NCBI RefSeq assembly: GCF_013166515.1 | Contig: NZ_JABKKJ010000005.1 | Location: 1 to 64,000 of the forward strand | DNA: 64,000 bases | Direction of reading: 5' to 3' | Source: Xylanibacter caecicola | GTDB taxonomy: Bacteria; Bacteroidota; Bacteroidia; Bacteroidales; Bacteroidaceae | Shown: positions 7,268 through 17,400 of the stretch, piece by piece | Position numbering within the stretch: the stretch's first letter is position 1 | How the letters are laid out: each line of letters begins with the position of its first letter | Notes under the pieces: model-generated | Databases searched by the model: none | Told to the model about the DNA's origin: nothing | The model's input: the letters and a program-made list of their open reading frames with translations, nothing else | Program-made: the position numbers and the translations under genes

Positions 7268-9553
7268 TCATCTGCTCTTCTTTATATACTTATGTCCGTT
7301 AAGAACATATATACCGGCAGGCAGACCATCGTACTCAGACGCCGGACATACGTATGCTCCCATAACGGTATATACATGATCTGTTTTTTGAAGTTCCCTA
7401 CTGTTCTCGACCGTTTCTATACCATTGGTGTTTTCAGAAATATAAGTTTCTTTGGCAACACCGGCAACAGTGTTTATATCAGTTGTCAGACGTACATCGG
7501 CAGAAGATGCTGCAAGCTCAAGCGTAACCTTGCCTCCGTCTACCTGATAGTTATGGGCAGTCTCGTTGAAATAGCCGAATTGCTCATACTTCACCGGAAT
7601 AGAAACAGTCTTGCTCTCCCCTGCCTTAAGTTCAACGCGCTCAAAGCCAACGAGTCTCTTGTTAAGGGTGGCATTATTGCCCTGACCGTTAAAGTTGGCA
7701 TACAGCTGAACCACCTCTGCACCGTCACGTGTACCGGTATTCTTTATCGTTGCCGTAACATTGATAATCCGGTCTTTGGATATCGAAGAACCGCTCAAAT
7801 TCATATCCGAATATTCAAACGTAGTATACGACAGCCCATATCCGAACGGGTACATAGGCTTCGATGCCTGACGTCCGTGTACAGCCTTACCGTAATACAT
7901 ATAAGTATATCCCCACTTGTCAATGTCATACTCCATCATGCCGTTACGACCGTCGCGGTCAAACTTAGAATCGCTTCCCTTCGGCAGTTCGTCAATGCTG
8001 TTATACCATGTCGATGTCAGTTTGCCCGAAGGATTTACATCACCATATATAACATCACAGATGGCCTGTCCCTGTGCCTGACCTCCATACCATGCCTCTA
8101 CTATTGCCGGCAGGTTTTCCTTTGCCCATGTAATATCCATTGACGAACCTGTCTCAAGTACAAGCACAGTGTTCTTGTTTGCAGCATACAAGGCTTTCAG
8201 AACTTCTTCCTGATTGCCGGGAAGTGTGAGCACCCAACGGTCATGGCTCTCCGTACCCGTTGCATGGTCGGCAGGTTTGTCAAAGTTTGTTCCTCCAAAA
8301 AATATCACCACATCGGCACGCTTTGCCACTTCCACCGCACGGTCTATCATATTCTGCGATGCCACGGTATTGACATTTGTGGATGTCTCACACATATAAA
8401 GCGGTCCTTGCGTCTCTACCGCCGGTATCTGTTCTACATCCGGGTTCCAGAAATTAAAATACTGGTAATTTCCCACATAGCTTTGACTTCCGCTGAACTT
8501 GACATAAAGGTCATGTTTTCCTTTTACCACGGACGGGTCTACGGCAACCGATACAGTAGCCCACTTGGTCCATCCGCCAGTGTCTTTGTTATCAACGGTC
8601 AGGAACGGTTCGCCGTCCTTCGAGTCAAGAACGAAACTGACAGAACCAACACCGGTATTCTTCGCCCCACATGACATTTCAAAGTTTGTACAGCCTTCCT
8701 GTCCGAAATCTACGTTTTTATATAAGAATATATCCCCCGGTGCGGTATTTTCCAGATTGCCGGCTCCTTTGTCATTACTTCCTGCACCACGCTTTGACAC
8801 CACAGCCTCATCAAAAGGTACGGCAGCTATTTTTGAGATACGTGTCTCTTTGCTCAGCTCGAAGTTCAGTTTCTTTGCAAATGCCTCGTATGGAGTAACG
8901 GTATACGTAGGAGTTCCCGAGTAATCCCCAAGCATTATCTGGTTGGCATAAGGACCGATAAGAGCCACTTTCTTATCTGTAGATATCGGCAACAGACCAC
9001 CTTCGTTCTTCAACAGTGTCATAGACTCCTGAGCCGCTTTTAGTGCCATCGCACGGTTAGCCTCGCTTTCAAGAGTATTATTGAGATTGTTCCACGGACA
9101 TAAATCCTTTTCAAACTCACCAAGTGCAAAACGTGTCTCAAGCAATGGTATAAGAGCGTTGTCGATGTCTTCCTCCGTCAGATCGACATAGTTCATATTG
9201 TCTTTCTTCTGGAATTGCGGATCAACGGCATTTACTCCCGCACGCTGATAAACAGAACTTTGCGACTTGAACTCGCAGTTCGTATTACATCCGGCTTTTA
9301 TTGCAAGAGCCGTGGAACGTGCCTCCATCAGCATCTCTTCATCGGTAGATGCTTTATACGGGTCGTGCACGGATGCCGTACTTCCTCCTGTGTCTATACT
9401 GCCGGTTGAATACGGACCGAAATACAAGTGTTTCGTGGCACGATGTATACATGCTATGGCAGCACAGTCGGATGTAACATACCCGTCAAACCCCCCATTC
9501 ATTGCGCAAAATATCGGTAAGCAGCATCTTGTTTGCCGAACAAGGCAGACCAC
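7268..9553 (-). pseudogene. GH3 glycoside hydrolase, C-terminal part of a frameshifted gene
   Basis: Continuation of the gene beginning at 10319; the reading frame is rejoined at about 9497. It opens with FDGYVTSDCAAI, where the Asp (residue 29 of this open frame) is the expected GH3 nucleophile; the SDC form is usual in beta-xylosidase-type members. The alpha/beta sandwich domain (LLKNEGGLLPI, ALIGPYA) is interrupted at about residues 250-372 by a beta-rich insert resembling a CBM6-type carbohydrate-binding module (GGWTKWATV, KHDLYVKFSG, NYQYFNFWNP). A fibronectin-like GH3 C-domain (FERVELKAGESKTVSIPV) follows. The last 25 residues (VYTVMGAYV...LPAGIYVLNGHKYIKK) resemble short T9SS-type tails. 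Substrate is probably xylo- or gluco-oligosaccharides. Translation would need frame restoration. Confidence 0.85.
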
Positions 9554-10319
9554 CGTGTGCCTTACTGTATCCTATACCGTTGGCATCTTTTTCATTAACG
9601 TCTATGGAGAAAGCATTATATGCAGACATAAGACTTTTCACTCCGCCATCCCTGACACAAGCCTCGAAAGCAGGCAAATAATACTCACGCATGTTGCGCT
9701 CCGTTACAAACGATGTTGTAGACTGACGTCCCGCCTCATAGTTATTTGCTGCAAAATGTTTTGCACATGCCACTAATTTAAGATAAGGATTGCTTTGTGT
9801 CTGTTCTCCCTGAAAACCCTTTATAAACTGCACCGCAAGCTGACCTGCAAGAAATGGATCTTCCCCATAGTTCTCCTCCTCACGGCCCCAGCGCGGGTCG
9901 CGTGCCATATTTATTGTCGGACTCCAATAATTCAATCCTTTGTTCTTGTTCAGATAATACCAGCGTGCTTCATCGGATATTACATTGGCACAGTCATAAA
10001 TCAATTGGCGGTCCCATGTAGCCGACATACCCTTAGACTCAGGAAAACTCGTTGCAGCACCCGAACGTGCCACACCGTGTATGGCTTCGTTCCAATATTG
10101 ATAGCTTGGAAGTATTATGACACCGTCACGCTTTACATCCAACGTGACATAATTGCCCAACTGGTCCACCTTCTCACGCAACGTCAGTTCTTTGCATAGC
10201 AACACAGCCCTTTCGTGAAAACTCTTGGATGTGTCAAGCCAGGGATACTTCACTATATCCTGGGCAACACCACCGGTACGCAAAAGGGTACCGACAATGA
10301 AAGTAATAACTTTTTTCAT
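9486..10319 (-). pseudogene. GH3 glycoside hydrolase, N-terminal part of a frameshifted gene
   Basis: A 277-residue open frame holding the signal peptide (MKKVITFIVGTLL) and most of the GH3 TIM-barrel domain: NEAIHGVA, INMARDPRWGREEENYGEDP and KHFAANNYE are family hallmarks. The frame ends at NEWGV-stop, where the family has NEWGFDGY. The cause is visible: a run of six G on the coding strand (six C at 9491-9496) is one base too long, and removing one G restores the frame into the part ending at 7268. The encoded enzyme would be exported. The full protein would be about 1010 residues. Real slippage, decay or an assembly error cannot be separated from sequence alone. Confidence 0.85.
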
Positions 10320-10383
10320 TTGTTTAGTTTGACTTTAATGATTATGAGATTATTTTATACCTTTGAGTATCTTTGTTTGTCAG

Positions 10384-10391
10384 CAAAGATA
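10384..10391 (-). promoter_or_regulatory. Promoter -7 box upstream of the GH3 gene
   Basis: TATCTTTG on the minus strand, 65 bases upstream of the GH3 start codon, fits TAnnTTTG. No -33 match at the usual distance. The 10320-10642 spacer otherwise contains only the inverted repeat at 10533-10614. Confidence 0.45.
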
Positions 10392-10532
10392 TGACAGAAC
10401 TTTTTAACATGGCAGGTAAAAAAATACAAAATACTTGCAAACCGCAAGTATAAACGTTTATACCTGTATTTACGACAAAAAAGTCATATAATACGAAGGT
10501 TCGGTATAAAGACATCCGAATATATCCTAACT

Positions 10533-10614
10533 CCATGTAGGAACTTTATCTTGTAAAACCGTTTTTAATAAATGACGGTATACCGGACTTTTACAAGATA
10601 AAGTCCCTACATGG
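10533..10614. repeat. Long inverted repeat downstream of ATPase/nuclease copy A
   Basis: Two 26-base arms, 10533-10558 and 10589-10614, are complementary with one mismatch around a 30-base loop. The arms start CCATGTAGG and run through CTTTATCTTGTAAAA. It lies 29 bases past the stop of the gene at 10643-12184 and could end its transcript. CCAT/GTAGG words recur in the hairpins near 12243 and 14002. Confidence 0.75.
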
Positions 10615-10642
10615 CGGATATTTGTGATACAACATCATTCCT

Positions 10643-12184
10643 TTATTCTATCAAGAACTTTTCAATTCCACGTGTAGCCGAAGAGAAATTCACACCAATC
10701 TTATATAACTTGCGCCCGTCAGACATGAACGGTGCCGCATAACCACGCTCATCTATCTGCCTCAACGCGTCTTCCGCCGTACCGTCAAGCTTCAGTTCCA
10801 TCACGTAGATATAATCGGAGGTCTTTAATACTACATCCATGCGCCCGCGGCTTGTCGTACGCTCCACTTCCGTATAGAAGCCCAAGAGCTTGAAAATAAG
10901 ATAAAGAGAATTCTGGAAATACTTCTCCATATCGCCAGCTATGCGGTAGTCACTGTCGGCAAACAATGAGCAAAGACGCTCCATAAAACCATCGGGATTG
11001 CCTTTTTCCACATCAGAAATGAAACCGGCAACAAAGAACTCTGTCTTATTCTCCCCAACAGGAGTATAAAGAGGAAGCAGATATTTTATAAAACCGTTCT
11101 CTACTTCCTTGTTCGGAAAGCCGAGATTATATATCTTAAAACGGTTGTCATAACCCTTTATCGTAAGATAACCGCTCTGATATATCACGGGAATGGGGTT
11201 ACGCGACATCGAGTCGATGCTGTTCAACACATCGGCGGAAACCTGTTCCTTCTGAAGATTATTCAGATTATAGTCCGCCTGCTTCAGCAAATGAACAAGG
11301 AAAGAAGGCGTACCCGTCTCGAACCAGTAGTCGCCGAACTTCAAACTGTCGAAAGTGTTCAGGATACTGAAAGGATTGTATATGCCAACTGTGCCGGTCT
11401 CGAAATGATATCCGTCGTAAAGTTCCTTCAACATATTGCAACACTCCTCATAGCCGATACCCTCCTTTGCGGCAAGATCGTGTATGGCCTCTTCAAAATA
11501 GCGGTGTATCTCTGCCTCCGTTATACCGCAGATGTCGATATATCTTTCGTCCATGGAGATATCCTTAAGATTGTTCAGGTCGCTGAACACGCTCACCTTA
11601 CCGAACTTTGTCACGCCAGTGAGAAAGGCAAAACGGATATATCTGTCCTGGGTCTTAAGGACTGAGTAGAAAGCTTTCAGTATATTGCGGTATTCGTCCT
11701 GAAGTGCCTCGTTACCTATTGACTGAAGCATGGGCTTGTCATACTCGTCGACGAGTATGACAACACGCTGTCCCGTCTGCTCGTATGCCTTCATTATGAC
11801 ATGATAGAAGCGTTCCTCAAGGGCACGGTCACTAAACTCGGAGCCATAAAGACGTTCCCACAACTCCAAATGCTTGTTCAACTCAAAGCGCAAGGAGTCG
11901 GCATTCTCATATAGACGGGAGTTAAGATCGAGGTGAAGTATCGGATATTCCGTCCAATCCTTTTCAAGCTCTTCTATGGCAAGACCATCAAACAGTTCTT
12001 TCTTGCCGCTGAAATACGCCTCCAACGTGGAGATAAGAAGACTCTTGCCGAAACGACGGGGACGGCTCAGGAAATAATAACGACCCGTATCTGCCAGTTT
12101 ATACACCAATGCGGTCTTGTCTACATATACGTAACCGTCATTACGCAGACTCTCAAAACTTTGTATGCCTATAGGATATTTCAT
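10643..12184 (-). CDS. AAA-ATPase with C-terminal PD-(D/E)XK nuclease domain (copy A)
   Basis: A 513-residue protein of the predicted AAA-ATPase (PF09820-type) plus PF08011-type nuclease family, which is multi-copy in Bacteroidales and has no settled function. Walker A is SRPRRFGKS (40-48), Walker B VVILVDEYDK (Asp146, Glu147). The C-terminal nuclease fold shows Asp450 (GRMDVV) and Glu463-x-Lys465 (MELKL). It is nearly identical to the gene at 12357-13904 except for residues 89-132 and about 346-395, where the two differ heavily at equal length. The 16 bases before both start codons are also identical. The pair looks like a tandem duplication followed by recombination or diversifying selection. 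No signal peptide or membrane segment. Confidence 0.85.
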   Translation of the reverse strand: MKYPIGIQSFESLRNDGYVYVDKTALVYKLADTGRYYFLSRPRRFGKSLLISTLEAYFSGKKELFDGLAIEELEKDWTEYPILHLDLNSRLYENADSLRFELNKHLELWERLYGSEFSDRALEERFYHVIMKAYEQTGQRVVILVDEYDKPMLQSIGNEALQDEYRNILKAFYSVLKTQDRYIRFAFLTGVTKFGKVSVFSDLNNLKDISMDERYIDICGITEAEIHRYFEEAIHDLAAKEGIGYEECCNMLKELYDGYHFETGTVGIYNPFSILNTFDSLKFGDYWFETGTPSFLVHLLKQADYNLNNLQKEQVSADVLNSIDSMSRNPIPVIYQSGYLTIKGYDNRFKIYNLGFPNKEVENGFIKYLLPLYTPVGENKTEFFVAGFISDVEKGNPDGFMERLCSLFADSDYRIAGDMEKYFQNSLYLIFKLLGFYTEVERTTSRGRMDVVLKTSDYIYVMELKLDGTAEDALRQIDERGYAAPFMSDGRKLYKIGVNFSSATRGIEKFLIE

Positions 12185-12242
12185 GCTCGTTTATTTTATA
12201 TTCAGAACGCCTCTTCGATGCGTGCGGACAAATACAAGATAT

Positions 12243-12259
12243 GTCCATACATAGGAGAA
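12243..12259. repeat. Copy of a 17-base word shared with 14034-14050
   Basis: GTCCATACATAGGAGAA occurs upstream of both ATPase/nuclease genes (here and at 14034-14050). A related ATCACGAAC word follows in both places. It is part of the duplicated upstream sequence. Confidence 0.6.
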
Positions 12260-12294
12260 TAACGTCTCATATGTTCTTATCACGAACTCGCGTA

Positions 12295-12367
12295 TAAATT
12301 ATTAATTATCAAACGTTGCTCCCAATTATCAATTATAAATTATCAATTATAAATTATCAATTGTCAA
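12295..12367. repeat. A/T-rich 15-base tandem repeats
   Basis: Degenerate repeats of AATTATCAATTATAA fill the spacer between the two ATPase/nuclease genes and run into the 3' end of copy B, so the last codons of copy B (EEWKVIDN, where copy A has EKFLIE) derive from this repeat. Confidence 0.65.
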
Positions 12368-13904
12368 TTACCTTCCATTCCTCTATCCCACGTGTAGCCG
12401 ATGAGAAGTTCACACCTATTTTATATAACTTGCGCCCGTCAGACATGAACGGTGCTGCATAACCACGCTCATCTATCTGCCTCAACGCGTCTTCCGCCGT
12501 GCCGTCGAGCTTCAGTTCCATCACGTAGATATAATCGGAGGTCTTTAACACTACGTCCATGCGCCCGCGGCTTGTCGTACGCTCCACTTCCGTATAGAAG
12601 CCCAAGAGCTTGAAAATAAGATAAAGAGAGTTCTGGAAATACTTCTCCATATCGCCAGCTATGCGGTAGTCGCTGTCGGCAAACAATGAGCAAAGACGTT
12701 CCATAAAACCATCGGGATTGCCACTGCGAACATCATTGATAAAGTTGGCTGCAAAGAAGTCTGTCGAATTCTCTTCCACAGGAGTATATAATGGAAGAAG
12801 GTATCTCACGAAACCATTCTCAACCTCCTTGTTCGGAAAGCCGAGACTATAGATGCGGAATTCCTTGTTGTAACCCTTTATCGTAAGATAACCGCTCTGA
12901 TATATCACGGGAATGGGGTTACGCGACATCGAGTCGATGCTGTTCAACACATCGGCGGAAACCTGTTCCTTCTGAAGATTATTCAGATTATAGTCCGCCT
13001 GCTTCAGCAAATGAACAAGGAAAGAAGGCGTACCCGTCTCGAACCAGTAGTCGCCGAACTTCAAACTGTCGAAAGTGTTCAGTATACTGAAAGGATTGTA
13101 TATGCCCACCGTGCCGGTCTCGAAATGATATCCGTCGTAAAGTTCCTTCAACATATCGCAACACTCCTCATAGCCGATACCCTCCTTTGCGGCAAGATCG
13201 TGTATGGCCTCTTCAAAATAGCGGTGTATCTCTGCCTCCGTTATACCGCAGATGTCGATATATCTTTCGTCCATGGAGATATCCTTAAGATTGTTCAGGT
13301 CGCTGAACACGCTCACCTTGCCGAACTTTGTCACGCCAGTGAGAAAGGCAAAACGGATATATCTGTCCTGGGTCTTAAGGACAGAGTAGAACGCTTTCAG
13401 TATATTACGGTATTCGTCCTGAAGTGCCTCGTTACCTATTGACTGAAGCATGGGCTTATCATACTCGTCGACAAGTATAACAACACGCTGTCCTGTCTGC
13501 TCGTATGCACGGCGTATAATACCCTTGAAACGAAGTTCAGGTGTCACTTCCGTGGGAGACGTACCGTAGGCTGTCTCCCAATTGGCAAGGCTGTCATTGA
13601 GAACATTCAGCAAGGCTTCCGCACTGTCATACTTTGCCGTGTTCAAGTCAAGATGAAGTATCGGATATTCCTTCCAATCCTTTTCAAGCTCTTCTATGGC
13701 AAGACCATCAAACAGTTCTTTCTTACCGCTGAAATATGCCTCCAATGTGGAGATAAGAAGACTCTTGCCGAAACGACGGGGACGGCTCAGGAAATAATAG
13801 CGACCCGTATCTGCCAGTTTATACACCAATGCGGTCTTGTCTACATATACGTAACCGTCATTACGCAGACTCTCAAAACTTTGTATGCCTATAGGATATT
13901 TCAT
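12357..13904 (-). CDS. AAA-ATPase with C-terminal PD-(D/E)XK nuclease domain (copy B)
   Basis: A 515-residue paralogue of the gene at 10643-12184, in the same orientation and 172 bp upstream of it. Walker A (SRPRRFGKS), Walker B (VVILVDEYDK) and the nuclease residues (GRMDVV, MELKL) are all kept, so both copies should be active. Most residues match copy A exactly. Residues 89-132, between Walker A and B, are quite different (KYDSAEALLNVLNDSLANWE against LYENADSLRFELNKHLELWE). A second block near 346-395 also differs. This pattern points to gene conversion with a third family member, or to selection on a specificity region. The role (transposition, defence or regulation) is unknown. Confidence 0.85.
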   Translation of the reverse strand: MKYPIGIQSFESLRNDGYVYVDKTALVYKLADTGRYYFLSRPRRFGKSLLISTLEAYFSGKKELFDGLAIEELEKDWKEYPILHLDLNTAKYDSAEALLNVLNDSLANWETAYGTSPTEVTPELRFKGIIRRAYEQTGQRVVILVDEYDKPMLQSIGNEALQDEYRNILKAFYSVLKTQDRYIRFAFLTGVTKFGKVSVFSDLNNLKDISMDERYIDICGITEAEIHRYFEEAIHDLAAKEGIGYEECCDMLKELYDGYHFETGTVGIYNPFSILNTFDSLKFGDYWFETGTPSFLVHLLKQADYNLNNLQKEQVSADVLNSIDSMSRNPIPVIYQSGYLTIKGYNKEFRIYSLGFPNKEVENGFVRYLLPLYTPVEENSTDFFAANFINDVRSGNPDGFMERLCSLFADSDYRIAGDMEKYFQNSLYLIFKLLGFYTEVERTTSRGRMDVVLKTSDYIYVMELKLDGTAEDALRQIDERGYAAPFMSDGRKLYKIGVNFSSATRGIEEWKVIDN

Positions 13905-14001
13905 GCTCGTTTATTTTATTTTCTACTATATACATAAGTCCGTGATAACGGATAATGACTTTTGTTGCGTTCGCCACATGCTGAATTCTCATCATGCCGT
14001 A

Positions 14002-14050
14002 TTCTCCTACTGTAGGGACATATTCTTGTATTTGTCCATACATAGGAGAA
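14002..14050. repeat. Hairpin element upstream of ATPase/nuclease copy B
   Basis: Left arm 14002-14020 (TTCTCCTACTGTAGGGACA) pairs with right arm 14033-14050 (TGTCCATACATAGGAGAA) with one bulge and one mismatch around a 12-base loop. The right arm recurs upstream of copy A. The 13905-14275 spacer shows nothing else apart from this hairpin and a CCATACATGG-type word near 14067. Confidence 0.6.
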
Positions 14051-14275
14051 GAACATTTCGGATGTCCATACATGGAGAATAGATTCGTATTTACTGATCA
14101 CGAACGTGCGCACTATATTATATGCAAAAATAACAAAAACTTTCGAGACATATTATAGAATGTACCACATTTATTGCATTTTAGCAGAAAGTGACAAAAC
14201 AAAAAGTGGCAACAACCCGATGTAACAGGCATTGCCACTTCCTCTTAATATAGAATAATTAATCAATCAAGTATC

Positions 14276-14473
14276 TTACCACTCGTTATCTCCCCAGATA
14301 TTATACAAGTCGTCTTTGGCACAACTTCCACCGGGTTCTGCATCTAAATCGTCTTCTTTTACATTAGGAACATCTTTATCTGTATTATGAATCGTACCAT
14401 CAGACCCAGCCAACAAAGTCATTGTTTCCACCTCTACGACATACACACACGGACGTACATATAGCTTCTTCAT
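14276..14473 (-). CDS. Small protein with YxRPxxxVVxVxxxxLLAGS leader, unknown function
   Basis: A 65-residue product. The N-terminal 24 residues (MKKLYVRPCVYVVEVE...LLAGS) are a pattern I have seen repeatedly in short Bacteroidales proteins. The rest is acidic (DKDVPNVKEDDLDAEPGG) and ends in aromatic residues (NIWGDNEW). There is no classical signal peptide: the first half is only mildly hydrophobic. It follows the 1456-residue surface protein gene by 20 bases on the same strand and is probably translated from the same message. It might be a modified or exported peptide or an accessory of the surface protein; no function can be assigned. Confidence 0.6.
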   Translation of the reverse strand: MKKLYVRPCVYVVEVETMTLLAGSDGTIHNTDKDVPNVKEDDLDAEPGGSCAKDDLYNIWGDNEW

Positions 14474-14493
14474 ATCTTTCTTCTTTCCTTTTA

Positions 14494-17400
14494 TTATCTT
14501 ACTACGAACTTACGTCCGTCCATTATATATGCACCTTTCGGCAGTCCTTCAACCGATGTGCCCATATATTTTCCGCTTATGCTATACACGGCACCGCCGG
14601 TAACATGTTTTTCCACATTATTAATATCAATAATACCAGTAGTATTGCCGTCGTCACCAAAAGACATGGCAACCTTTGCAGCAGACGGGGTGCCGGTCTC
14701 TGCACCGAAATAATCGTTGTCGCATGAGAAATCAAGATATATATTATCTTCATTTGCATCGGGAGATATGACAATAGAACCGGCAGAACGACCTGCCATC
14801 AGTGCCGAGTAGCGTGTCCACTCACGACCGGCAGACGTTGCACGGAAGAACAGATGCTTCTTCGTGTTTTTCTGTACTCCGAGGAAAAAGCCGTACATAG
14901 GTATTTCACTTTCCTTATAAGAGTATGTGCCGATGAAATGATAGAAATAAGGCTCTGCCGCATTGTTCTCAAGATATACATAAGTTGGAGCGTCTGCCGT
15001 ACTCTTGTCCTCGTCAATGGCATGTACCTTATGTTCAGGATAAGGAGCAGCCGTTGCAGTTCTTGACATTCCGTTTACGGTATATCCCACCGGACTGTTT
15101 CCTACAACAGGAATATTAACGAGATATTCTCCCAAAGCCGAAAGACTGAGCTTGTCGGCAGGCAGATACGGTTTCACTATGTAAGGATAACCACCCTTGA
15201 TTATCACTGGGTCGTCACCGTTATCACCGACAAACTCCGGAGCAACATACCTGTATGTACGTCCGTCGTTTTCTATAACCACATCAGCACCCTTTATACC
15301 ACCCACTTCTTTTTCTGCAAGATTATCGCTGAATACAAATGTCACAAGCGACTTGTTACGGCTTCTCTTCACCTGCACCAGTGTACGCACATCCGGATAA
15401 AGCCCGTCTGCACCCGCCGTTATGGTCTTTCCGTCAACGGTAACCTCCGAGCCGGGTTCTGCTCCGAGAATATCGCGAAGCATGGAACGTGTAATGTTAT
15501 ATGGCACACAAAGCGTATACCAGTCATTCTCCTTGAATCGCGAGTAGTTACGTGTCTGCTCATCGTTCTGCGCCTTACGGTGATAGCTCTCCGCAAGCAC
15601 AAACTCATGCCATCCCATATAATCGGTGTTGTATGTGCATGTATTGTCTATTCCGCCTTTCTCGACAGCTTCTTCATATGTGCTTGCACCTGCAGCCCAT
15701 GCGTTCCATGTATATGCCAGTTTTCCTTCGCTGCCTTCAACTTCTTTACGAGCCTGTGCCCATGAGCGTCCGAACTCCTCATGCTTGGGCCATGCTATCA
15801 GTTCGCCCTCACCGTTCATGGCACCTGTCTCATCGAGCAGGGTGTATTCACGTGTTATATCCGTATAGTTCTTCTCCTCATCCGTACCGGCGCATACACG
15901 CGGATAATGGAGCATGCCTATCACTCGCTCTCCGTTTATATAGTTCACACGCTGTATCGGGTGGACGTTTTTAAATCCGTTGTTGCCGTACAACATGGCT
16001 TCATCAAAGGCACCGCTGACGCAGAGAGGTGCTTTCTCTGCAAGTACGTACACATCGTATATTCCGTTTATACCCCAGAACGCACCATATTTTATTTCCT
16101 TCAAATTAGCAGAAAGGACTATCGTTTTCTCTCCACGATCTGTGACATTGCCTTCCTGTACCCGTGTTGTAGTCATCTTCTTCAGACCGGTCATCTCTCT
16201 GAATGCATTTTCGCCTATCACCTCATAATTGGCAGGAACGCACAGTTCCTGTATATTACTGAAACCGTTCATACAGTTGTCAGGAATTACTGTCATCTCC
16301 GCAGATGTGGGTAGTTTAAATTCTGTCACATCCGAATATCTTGCAGCCCTGCTGAATACCATATCCGTCTGCGTAGGGAATACGGCATTAGAAAAATCGG
16401 CTGTCGAAAGCTGCATATACAAAAGAGCATTTCCTGATGAGAAGGCGGCATTAGGTTTTACGTCGTCATCCGCTACGCCCTCTTCCGAACCAAAATGTCC
16501 GTCCTTGCCATAGTTATCGTCATTTGCCGCAATGTCACTAAATCTGAGTTTTCCACTCATGACAAGATTTTTCACGACGTTGTCTGCCGTAATCTTGTCA
16601 CCGTCGTCAACAAGCATCTTTACCACAGGCTCCACACAACCCTCCTCAAAAGAATGGAAAGACAGCTTCTGCGATGCCTTGTCGAAAGTACCGATGCAGA
16701 GCAGCAGCGGGCAGTTGTCTGTTTTAAAGGCATCTATGTTCGCCGGTATCTCCGTTCCTTCGGGCAGTGCTATATATTTAACGTAGTCATTCTTAAGTCC
16801 GGACATGTCTCTGCCGTCCTCTACAGTACGGTCGGTTATCATATCCTCATGGAAGTCTATCGGGTCTTTCTCCTCATCCACCGTACCGTTAATATACTTC
16901 ACCAGCCTTACATCGCTGAGGTCATAGTACGTATTGGTGTTGCTGTTATCTCCGGTAAAGATGTTTTCGATGTCGTGCATGTTCATCACACCGCGATAAC
17001 GTATGTACTCGCTGTTGATAATGCTGCTGCTTCTGTACTCACGCACCTTATTAAGCGTACCGGGAACTCTCTGATAAGATACGGCAACGTTTGGTGTCTC
17101 GTCCGTCTTTATCCTTGAAATCACGCCGAAAGTCGTACCTGCATAATGGTTAATATCAAACCCGCACCCGTTCGGAATTCTCACCACCTTGACATTTCCA
17201 GCCGTAACACCGCTCAATATTTCGTCACTGTTATCCGGGAAAGACATTCCCGACAGGTCAACACTCACGGCACGTCTGGTTCCTTTGAGGGCATTTATGA
17301 TATGTTCGTCCACTTCTGCGTTCTTAAGTACGGCTATCCTCGTCTTCATTGTCGTAAAACGTGCGATGTCAAACGTATGTGTCTTAGATATCTTTACCGT

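Noticed and set aside
9486..9553. Programmed ribosomal frameshift in the GH3 gene
   Set aside because: The run of six G is not a recognised slippery heptamer and no downstream pseudoknot is evident; a single-base indel is simpler.
10342..10536. Open frame of 64 codons on the minus strand upstream of GH3
   Set aside because: It covers the GH3 promoter region and the left arm start of an inverted repeat; composition is not protein-like.
15552..16314. Plus-strand open frames inside the surface-protein gene
   Set aside because: They are antisense shadows of a long gene with clear signal peptide and repeats.
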